NCBI GenBank assembly: GCA_021847385.1
Contig: JAJZTV010000017.1
Coordinates: 1-17,113, forward strand
Reading direction: 5' to 3'
From: Pseudomonadota bacterium
Lineage (GTDB): Bacteria > Pseudomonadota > Gammaproteobacteria > Burkholderiales > Thiobacillaceae
Length of the DNA stretch: 17,113 nucleotides
Position numbers and translations under genes: made by a program. Below are positions 6,399 to 12,019 of this stretch, one piece after another (the first letter of the stretch is position 1; each line of letters starts with the position of its first letter). The notes beneath the pieces were generated by a model. The model was given only the letters and a program-made list of their open reading frames with translations, was not told the origin of the DNA and did not search any database.

Positions 6399-7382
6399 AT
6401 GGAACCCCTTGCCCCCTATGCCGGTTTAAGTCCCGACACCATACTCGATGCCCTGGACAGCATCGGCCTGCGCGGCGACGGCCGACAACTGGCGTTGAAC
6501 AGCTATGAGAACCGCGTCTATCAAATCTGGCTGGAGGACAACGGTTCGGTCGTCGCCAAGTTCTACCGGCCCGAGCGCTGGAGCGATACCGCCATCCTGG
6601 AAGAGCACGCCTTCACCCTGGAGTTGGCCGAGCGCGAGATTCCCGTCGTCGCCCCCTTGATGGTGAACGGCACCAGCCTGCACCGCCATGACGGGTTTCG
6701 TTTCGCCGTTTATCCACGCCAGGGCGGCCGGGTACCTGAGTTGTCCGACCCCGACACGCTGGAATGGATGGGCCGCTTCATCGGCCGCATCCATGCCGTC
6801 GGCAGCCTGCAGCGCTTCGCGCACCGCCCCACCTTGGATATCGCCAGCTTCGGCGAAGAACCCCGCGATTTTTTGCTGCACGGCGATTGGCTACCGGCCG
6901 ATTTGACCGAGGCCTATCGCTCCGTGGCCGAACAGGCCTTGGTCGGCGTGCGCCATGCCTTCGCCCGGGCCGGTGACGTGGCCGCGCTGCGATTGCATGG
7001 CGACTGCCACATGGGCAACGTGCTGTGGACCGATGACGGCCCGCATTTCGTCGATTTCGACGACAGCCGCATGGGTCCGGCGGTGCAGGATTTATGGATG
7101 CTGCTGTCGGGTGAGCGCGACGAGCGTATTCGGCAACTGGCCGACGTGCTGGCCGGCTATGAAGACTTCATGACGTTCGACAGCCGCGAACTGCACCTGA
7201 TCGAAGCCCTGCGCACCCTGCGCCTGATCCACTACGCCACCTGGCTGGCCCGGCGCTGGTGCGACCCGGCCTTTCCCGCCGCCTTCCCCTGGTTCAACAC
7301 CCAGCGCTATTGGCAAGACCACATCCTGGCTTTGCGCGAGCAAATCGCCGCGATGGACGAACCGCCGCTGTGGCCGGCCTAA
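6399..7382 (+). CDS. srkA: Stress response serine/threonine protein kinase (SrkA/RdoA/YihE)
   Basis: The 327-residue protein aligns by eye along its length with Escherichia coli SrkA, a cytoplasmic kinase of the choline/aminoglycoside-kinase fold that counteracts envelope and redox stress killing. Shared blocks include SPDTILDAL, LNSYENRVYQ (34-42), VVAKFYRPERW with the ATP-binding lysine K54, HGDCHMGN with the catalytic aspartate D202, FVDFDD (D219, metal binding) and GPAVQDLWMLL. The C-terminal LARRWCDPAFPAAFPWF also matches. I chose ATG 6399 because SPDTI then lies as in E. coli. An in-frame TTG at 6378 has AAGGAG only 4 nt upstream and would add 7 residues (LAATIAA). In E. coli the gene neighbours dsbA; here it follows glgP, so co-transcription with glgP or its own promoter are both possible. 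Confidence 0.95.
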   Translation: MEPLAPYAGLSPDTILDALDSIGLRGDGRQLALNSYENRVYQIWLEDNGSVVAKFYRPERWSDTAILEEHAFTLELAEREIPVVAPLMVNGTSLHRHDGFRFAVYPRQGGRVPELSDPDTLEWMGRFIGRIHAVGSLQRFAHRPTLDIASFGEEPRDFLLHGDWLPADLTEAYRSVAEQALVGVRHAFARAGDVAALRLHGDCHMGNVLWTDDGPHFVDFDDSRMGPAVQDLWMLLSGERDERIRQLADVLAGYEDFMTFDSRELHLIEALRTLRLIHYATWLARRWCDPAFPAAFPWFNTQRYWQDHILALREQIAAMDEPPLWPA

Positions 7383-7410
7383 CCCATCATCCACCGATGA
7401 GCTATTGAAT

Positions 7411-8124
7411 ATGCAACTCGACCGCATCCTGCAATCCCAAGGCTTCGGCAGCCGCAAACAATGCCGGGCCATGATCCGCCACGGCCAAGTCGCCATCGCT
7501 GACGCGACCTGCGACGACCCCTTCGCCGAATTCGCCCCTGAAGGCCTGCACTTCAGTGTCGATGGCGAGCCTTGGCAATACCGCGAACATGCCTATGTCA
7601 TGCTGCACAAGCCGCAAGGCTACGAGTGCTCGCGCGCGCCGAAGCACCACCCGAGCATCTTTTCGCTGCTGCCCGACCCCTTGATCGGGCGCGAGGTGCA
7701 GCCTGTCGGCCGCCTGGACGAAGACACCACGGGCCTCTTGCTGCTGACCGACGACGGTCAGTTTATCCATGCCCTCACCTCACCCAAGCGCAAGGTGCCG
7801 AAGGTCTATGCGGTAAGCACCAAGCACCCGGTCGACGACGCCCAACTGGCCGCCCTGCGCCGTGGCGTGCAACTGCACGATGAACCGGCGCCGATCGCAG
7901 CGGCCACCTGCGAACAAATCGCCGAGCGCTTGATCCACCTCACCCTGATCGAAGGCAAATACCACCAGGTCAAGCGCATGGTCGCCGCCGCCGGCAACCG
8001 GGTGGAGGCCTTGCGCCGCATCGCCATCGGCGGCCTGACGCTGCCGGACGACCTGGAGGAAGGCGAATGGCGCTGGTTGGAACCGGCCGACCTGGAGCGC
8101 TTATGGCAGGCCCAGGATGCTTGA
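7411..8124 (+). CDS. rsuA: 16S rRNA pseudouridine(516) synthase RsuA
   Basis: RsuA converts U516 of 16S rRNA to pseudouridine during small-subunit assembly. The 237-residue protein has an N-terminal S4 RNA-binding domain (about 1-55, beginning MQLDRILQSQGFGSRKQC) and a pseudouridine synthase domain with the family signature GRLDEDTTGLLLLTDDGQ; the catalytic aspartate is D103. FMLNKPQGYVCS of the E. coli protein appears here as VMLHKPQGYECS, and GKYHQVKRMVAAAGN is equally diagnostic. Pattern matches favour RsuA over RluE or RluF. ATG 7411 gives the usual N-terminus; an in-frame TTG at 7405 would add two residues. The ribosome site is weak (GATGAG). It starts 28 bp after srkA and overlaps the next gene by 8 bp, so it is probably co-transcribed with both. 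Confidence 0.93.
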   Translation: MQLDRILQSQGFGSRKQCRAMIRHGQVAIADATCDDPFAEFAPEGLHFSVDGEPWQYREHAYVMLHKPQGYECSRAPKHHPSIFSLLPDPLIGREVQPVGRLDEDTTGLLLLTDDGQFIHALTSPKRKVPKVYAVSTKHPVDDAQLAALRRGVQLHDEPAPIAAATCEQIAERLIHLTLIEGKYHQVKRMVAAAGNRVEALRRIAIGGLTLPDDLEEGEWRWLEPADLERLWQAQDA

Positions 8125-8587
8125 GCCGAGCCCGAGCAACCACTGGCAGGCCGATCATGCCACGCTGCTGCTGAACTGCTATCGACACTGGACAGGGCAC
8201 GATCTGATCGACCCAAGCCCGTCCCCACACGCGGCGGCTCACACCTTATATGAAGCGCCCTTCGTCGTGCTGTCGCACAACACCGAGGCCGATCCCTGTT
8301 TCACCTACGCCAACCTGGCGGCACAGCGGCTGTTCGAGATGCCCTGGAGTGATCTCGTCGGCCTGCCCTCGCGCTACTCGGCCGAACCGTTGGTACGCGA
8401 GGAACGCGAACGCCTGCTCCGACGCGTGGCCGAGCATGGTTTCATCGACGATTACAGCGGCGTACGCATCGCCAAATCGGGCCGGCGCTTTCGCATCGAA
8501 CATGCCACGGTATGGAATCTCATCGCGGCCGACGGCAGCCCGGCCGGGCAAGCCGCCGCCTTCAGCCATTGGCACGCACTCGGCTGA
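8117..8587 (+). CDS. MEKHLA domain (PAS-like) protein
   Basis: The 156-residue protein is almost entirely a MEKHLA domain, a PAS-related fold first named in plant HD-ZIP III factors and also found as short stand-alone bacterial proteins. Supporting features are APFVVLSHNTEADPCFTYAN, RLFEMPWSDLVGLPSRYSAE, REERERLLRRVAEHGFIDDY and the terminal VWNLIAADGSPAGQAAAF. There is no attached output domain and no signal peptide, so it would be a cytoplasmic sensor-like or ligand-binding module with an unknown partner. The ATG overlaps the rsuA stop (shared 8117-8124), pointing to translational coupling. A functional link to RsuA or the following DsrC-like protein is only inferred from position. Confidence 0.85.
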   Translation: MLEPSPSNHWQADHATLLLNCYRHWTGHDLIDPSPSPHAAAHTLYEAPFVVLSHNTEADPCFTYANLAAQRLFEMPWSDLVGLPSRYSAEPLVREERERLLRRVAEHGFIDDYSGVRIAKSGRRFRIEHATVWNLIAADGSPAGQAAAFSHWHALG

Positions 8588-8668
8588 AAACATCCACTTA
8601 CCTTGTGGTTTACCCTCGGCCAGCCGTGGTCTAACTTGGTATTACCTAAAGCCATAAGGAGAGGGATC

Positions 8669-9037
8669 ATGAATGCCATTGCCCACGACTTCGTCCGCCC
8701 CGGCTATGAGCCCACGCTGGACCCGGATTTTCCCCACGCCCCCGTCGATTGGAACCGAGATGCGGGCCTACGCGCAGCACATGAGCTCGGCTTGAAGCTG
8801 AGTGAAGAGCACTGGCAGGTGGTCTGCGCCTTACAGGAATTTTATGCCCAGCATGAGACCGGCCATATCAATGTGCGCGAACTGCACGATGCCTTGGATG
8901 AGTTCTTTCATCCCGAGGGCGGCATCAAATATTTGTATCGGTTGTTCCCCGGCGGGCCGATTGCCCAGGGCTGCCGCCTAGCCGGCCTGACGCCGCCGGC
9001 AGGCGCCGCCGACAAAGGCTTCGGCAGCGTCGTTTAG
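8669..9037 (+). CDS. DsrC/TusE-family sulfur relay-like protein lacking the penultimate cysteine
   Basis: The 122-residue protein shows the DsrC/TusE fold signatures LSEEHWQVV (44-52) and GGIKYLYRLFPGGPIAQGC (84-102), followed by RLAGL. In this family two C-terminal cysteines matter: the penultimate one (CysA), present in DsrC and TusE, and one 11 positions earlier (CysB), found in DsrC. Here CysB is kept as C102, but the CysA position is A113 and the tail is extended (AADKGFGSVV). It therefore cannot carry out normal persulfide transfer or trisulfide formation and resembles the proposed regulatory (Rsp-type) homologues. AAGGAGAGGG just before ATG 8669 sets the start, and a weak promoter (TTTACC at 8609, 17 bp, TAACTT at 8632) may precede it. 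Its stop overlaps the convergent gene by 4 bp. Confidence 0.88.
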   Translation: MNAIAHDFVRPGYEPTLDPDFPHAPVDWNRDAGLRAAHELGLKLSEEHWQVVCALQEFYAQHETGHINVRELHDALDEFFHPEGGIKYLYRLFPGGPIAQGCRLAGLTPPAGAADKGFGSVV

Positions 9038-10017
9038 GTGTAATTGCCGCCGGCCGGGTTCAGCTCGATGTAATACGGGGGCGTGTCGGCCGGTTCTTCC
9101 TGTGCGGCCTGGCTGCGGCACAACATGGCCTCGACCCGAGCCGCTTGGATGAAGGCGGCATCGACCACAGCCGGATAGAGGCGATGCTGGCGCTCGACCG
9201 TTTCCGCCTGGCTACGGGCTTGTCGCTCTAGACCTTGGCGGGTATCGGCAGTCAGGCCGGCCAAAAGCAGCAACCACGGCGCCTGCCACGCCAAGTAATC
9301 CGCGACCAGCCGCTCATACAACGCCTCATGACCGGACTCGGCCAGCAACAGCGCGGGGAAAGCGGCCCCCGCCAATCGACGGCCGACGAACAGCTCGGAC
9401 AGATTGCCGCCCGCCAGCCCTATGCCGCTGCCGTCTGCCTCGCGCCGGAACCACTGAGTGCTAGGCGGCTCGCCCGCGCAGGCGTTGACGTAGCAGGTCA
9501 GCCGATCGGCCGCCGACTGGCCTTCATCCGTGCAGGCCTGCGGCATCGCTTCGCTAAAAAAGGTCGCGCGCGCGGCCAGACCGGCCCGCCAAAGGGCCGG
9601 CTGCTCCTGCCATGTCTCGCTTTCGGTCAACGCGCTATGCAATAAGGCAAGCGGCTGGCCCTCGATATCGAGCAGCCAATACTCGTAGCAATCCTTGGGC
9701 TCGAAGGGCAGTTTGTCGTGCAGGGCGAGCAGATGCTCGTAGACCACCGCCCCCATCGCTTCCATGCGCAGAAAATCCTCGGAAGGATAGATCGGCCCGC
9801 GCTTGAGGCCCCGCTCAAGCGACCAACTGCCATAGCGGATATCGCTGATCTGTATCCTGGTACCGGGCGCCAGGTCGCGGGTCAGTTCATCGTTGCTGAC
9901 ATAGATATCCCAGTGGATACCGTCGCTGGTCACCGCCTCGGCCGCCGCATAGCGGATGACATGGACCATGCCGCGATAGGGATTGAGCAGGCGTTGGGCG
10001 TAGCAATCGACCAGCAT
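9034..10017 (-). CDS. Uncharacterised 327-aa cytoplasmic protein
   Basis: I do not recognise a domain. The protein starts MLVDCYAQRLLNPYRGMVHV, has no signal peptide or membrane segment, and falls into a mixed alpha/beta N-terminal part (about 1-170) and an alanine/leucine-rich helical C-terminal part (about 205-300). A DWSL-free, tyrosine-rich stretch (KDCYEYWLLDIEG) and a proline-rich tail (DTPPYYIELNP) stand out. The frame extends upstream to an ATG at 10092, but that ATG is part of a TATAAT -10 box, while GGAGGG (10025-10030) lies 7 nt before ATG 10017. I therefore set the start at 10017. Codon use is like that of its neighbours. It diverges from the 141-aa gene and converges on the DsrC-like gene. 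Confidence 0.75.
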   Translation of the reverse strand: MLVDCYAQRLLNPYRGMVHVIRYAAAEAVTSDGIHWDIYVSNDELTRDLAPGTRIQISDIRYGSWSLERGLKRGPIYPSEDFLRMEAMGAVVYEHLLALHDKLPFEPKDCYEYWLLDIEGQPLALLHSALTESETWQEQPALWRAGLAARATFFSEAMPQACTDEGQSAADRLTCYVNACAGEPPSTQWFRREADGSGIGLAGGNLSELFVGRRLAGAAFPALLLAESGHEALYERLVADYLAWQAPWLLLLAGLTADTRQGLERQARSQAETVERQHRLYPAVVDAAFIQAARVEAMLCRSQAAQEEPADTPPYYIELNPAGGNYT

Positions 10018-10090
10018 CGATAAGCCCTCCATCGACAACGCATTGGCGGATCGGTATCCAGGCCAATCCGCCGCCAGAGAATTGGCCCAC

Positions 10091-10119
10091 ATTATAAAAT
10101 GGGCTCAGATCGCGGTCAG
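10091..10119 (-). promoter_or_regulatory. Sigma70-type promoter of the 327-aa gene
   Basis: On the minus strand CTGACC (10114-10119) and a perfect TATAAT (10091-10096) are separated by 17 bp. Transcription would begin near 10084, giving a leader of about 65 nt that contains GGAGGG before ATG 10017. This is the best-matching promoter in the window and argues against the longer start at 10092. Confidence 0.7.
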
Positions 10120-10169
10120 CTTTGCCATTCCTGGCACAATGTTTTTATCGACCCAGAGGGAGCAATGAC

Positions 10170-10595
10170 ATGGAGTTCTTTGCCACCGCCGCCGTCCAGG
10201 TCCGCGCCACAGACCTGCAGCGACAACTCGCCATCGGCAATCTGCCGCATTGGTGCGCCTCGATCGACAAGGTGCTGGAGAACGAGGGCGATAGGGGCAG
10301 CATCTATTGTCTTTGGGGTGAGTTCCGGGTCCATCGCGAACTCATCCGCGATGGCGTCCGGTTTTCGTTGCCGACGTGTCCCAATGGCCTACAATGGACC
10401 GTCACCGTCGAAAACAGCGCCCACTCGGGCCAGGCCCTGGTGCACTGCACAATCAATCGACGCGAACATGCCACGGATTTCATCGAATCGGTCGAGCGCT
10501 TTGTCGGCGACTGGAAAGCCGGCCTGGAAGGCAGCACCCCCGCGGTGCATCCCCGCCCGGCACCGGGTTGCGACTGCATGCCCTGGTTTGCGTAA
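10170..10595 (+). CDS. Uncharacterised 141-aa protein with six cysteines
   Basis: No family is recognised. The protein begins MEFFATAAVQVRATDLQRQL, has no signal peptide or membrane segment, and has cysteines at 29, 47, 70, 93, 134 and 136, the last two in a C-terminal GCDCMPWFA tail. The central part (GLQWTVTVENSAHSGQALVH) looks like beta strands. Cysteine spacing does not form a standard zinc ribbon. GGGAG (10158-10162) lies 7 nt before ATG 10170 and favours this start over an in-frame ATG at 10122 that lacks a ribosome site. It is divergent from the 327-aa gene across about 150 bp, so shared regulation is possible. It ends 11 bp before the convergent 111-aa gene. Confidence 0.7.
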   Translation: MEFFATAAVQVRATDLQRQLAIGNLPHWCASIDKVLENEGDRGSIYCLWGEFRVHRELIRDGVRFSLPTCPNGLQWTVTVENSAHSGQALVHCTINRREHATDFIESVERFVGDWKAGLEGSTPAVHPRPAPGCDCMPWFA

Positions 10596-10606
10596 AGCCG
10601 GTCAAG

Positions 10607-10942
10607 TCAAACGTATTCGTCGATCTTGTTGCCGACATCGTCGGCACGACGCGTGCGGGTCCGACGATCTAAGCTAGTTCGGGTATCCAGAATGATCGTC
10701 TCGTCAGCCTCGCGGCGGCCCTCCTGCCGCCGATCCTCGCCGCTGCGCCGCTCCTCCGCCTCTTCGCCCGCCTGCTGCTCCGCCCCGCCTCGCTTGGGTT
10801 GCTGGCGCTTGGGCAGATAGGTCTGCCGCGCCGCAGCGTTTGGCGCGGTCGGGCGTACCGGGGCGACGGCATCGGGCTGACGAATCTCATAGCGATTCTC
10901 GATCACCGTGGTCGGTGGGATATTGTCGGCTGGCAGACGCAT
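10607..10942 (-). CDS. Small charged, probably disordered hypothetical protein (111 aa)
   Basis: The protein is dominated by Arg, Glu, Ala and Pro. It has an N-terminal Pro/Val part (IPPTTVIENRYEIR), a glutamine-rich centre, and a C-terminal run with repeating R-R-x-G-E-D-R-R and D-R-R motifs around the core ETIILDTRTSLDRRTR. Short proteins with this DTR...DRR pattern are, as I recall, seen in other Betaproteobacteria without a known function. No signal peptide, membrane segment or catalytic motif is visible. GGAAGG (10948-10953) sits 5 nt before ATG 10942 and supports the start. The gene follows the HAD gene on the same strand after 79 bp and could be transcribed with it or from its own AT-rich upstream region. 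Confidence 0.65.
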   Translation of the reverse strand: MRLPADNIPPTTVIENRYEIRQPDAVAPVRPTAPNAAARQTYLPKRQQPKRGGAEQQAGEEAEERRSGEDRRQEGRREADETIILDTRTSLDRRTRTRRADDVGNKIDEYV

Positions 10943-10973
10943 CTATGCCTTCCCGCTGCTTCCTCATATTCGA

Positions 10974-10979
10974 TATATA
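10974..10979 (-). promoter_or_regulatory. Possible -10 box of the 111-aa gene
   Basis: TATATA lies in a locally AT-rich stretch about 31 bp before ATG 10942, which would give a short leader with a good ribosome site. No convincing -35 is seen, so this is a weak call. Confidence 0.25.
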
Positions 10980-11008
10980 GCTTGTTTATCGGCAATGACC
11001 GCGCCAAC

Positions 11009-11025
11009 TTGAGCCGGTGGCTCAA
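11009..11025 (-). other. Inverted repeat at the end of the HAD gene
   Basis: TTGAGCC (11009-11015) and GGCTCAA (11019-11025) form a 7-bp stem with a 3-nt loop that overlaps the HAD stop codon at 11022-11024. There is no T-run after it on the minus strand, so it is at best a weak transcription end or an mRNA-stabilising hairpin. Confidence 0.4.
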
Positions 11026-11861
11026 ATTTGCAGCGACGGCAGCAGGAAAGTCGGGCGTGCCGTGCTGGCAACCACCGCCCCGGCACCGACTACGCCGCCA
11101 AGAATCAAGGCCGAATCGATACCGAAATCGTTGGCCCCGCGGATATCGGTCTCCAGTTGGTCGCCGATCATCACCATGTCGCGGCAACCGGCACGCCGCT
11201 CGGCCTCTTCGAAAATAGCGGCATGCGGCTTGCCTAAGCGCGCGAAGCGCAAGTCGAGGCGCTCCGGGTAACGCAAGGCCAAAGCGGCCTCGATCAGCAA
11301 GGCGATGCCGCCCGAGGTCACACCGAAGCCGCGTCCGGTCGGGAAGATCAAGTCGGGGTTGGGCAACACCATCGCCGCCGGCCGGCCGGATTCGATCTTG
11401 TCGATCAAGGCCGAAAGCGTTGCGTCTACCGTTTCCAGAAACGGGAAACCGGCTTGGTCGCAAACCACCAACACCTCGAAATCCGCCTTCAAATCCACCA
11501 CTTCACCACCGGCCAGTTCCACATAGCGCCGGCTGTCGGCCGGTCCGAGCACACGGCAACGCCGGCCGACCAAACCTTGTTCGACGAAATAGGGCGTCAG
11601 CAAGGAACCCGAGGTGATGATGCGTTCGGGTGGAATCGCCAGACCGAACGCCTGATAGCGCGCTGCTGCGGTCTCCGGCAACCGGGCCGCACCGTTGGTC
11701 AGCATGAAATAGGCTTGGCCGCGCCGGTTTAGCACCTCGATCAATTCGCAGGCGCCGGGCAGCGGCCCTGCCAGGGTAACCAAAACGCCATAGGCATCGA
11801 GCAGCAGCACAGGGTAATTGCGCAGCAGATCGGCGATGCCGATGCGAGGGATAGGCATCAT
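11022..11861 (-). CDS. HAD superfamily class IIA hydrolase
   Basis: The 279-residue protein has HAD motif I in LLLDAYGVLV (nucleophile D22), motif II in FMLTNGAAR, and motif IV in MIGDQLETDIRGANDFGI. The cap between motifs II and III and the GKPHAAIFEEAE block are typical of class IIA enzymes (NagD-like, and the TIGR01459-type group). The residue two after the nucleophile, usually the acid/base aspartate, is a tyrosine (Y24). Related proteins also carry an aromatic residue here, so the activity may differ from a standard phosphatase; the substrate is unknown. The frame stays open upstream to 12071, but the added sequence has no HAD features; ATG 11861 or 11858 puts motif I near the N-terminus as usual. 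The ribosome site is weak. It diverges from the lytic transglycosylase gene. Confidence 0.85.
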   Translation of the reverse strand: MMPIPRIGIADLLRNYPVLLLDAYGVLVTLAGPLPGACELIEVLNRRGQAYFMLTNGAARLPETAAARYQAFGLAIPPERIITSGSLLTPYFVEQGLVGRRCRVLGPADSRRYVELAGGEVVDLKADFEVLVVCDQAGFPFLETVDATLSALIDKIESGRPAAMVLPNPDLIFPTGRGFGVTSGGIALLIEAALALRYPERLDLRFARLGKPHAAIFEEAERRAGCRDMVMIGDQLETDIRGANDFGIDSALILGGVVGAGAVVASTARPTFLLPSLQI

Positions 11862-12019
11862 CGACTGCCTGCGGCTTCGTAGCTGGCACATTGCAGTACA
11901 ACCATGGCTTAAGGCCTTTCGAATTTGTGAACGCCCGATTTTGCCAGCCTTGGCCGCTTCAGGGTTTGCGCTGCATTCTTCATGTGTTAGCCTGAACCGA
12001 TGCATTGCATGCCCCAGAA

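Noticed and set aside
10099..10677. A 192-codon plus-strand frame overlapping the 141-aa gene
   Set aside because: It is in another frame from the gene with the good ribosome site (ATG 10170), is rich in Ser, Arg and Pro, and lacks family features.
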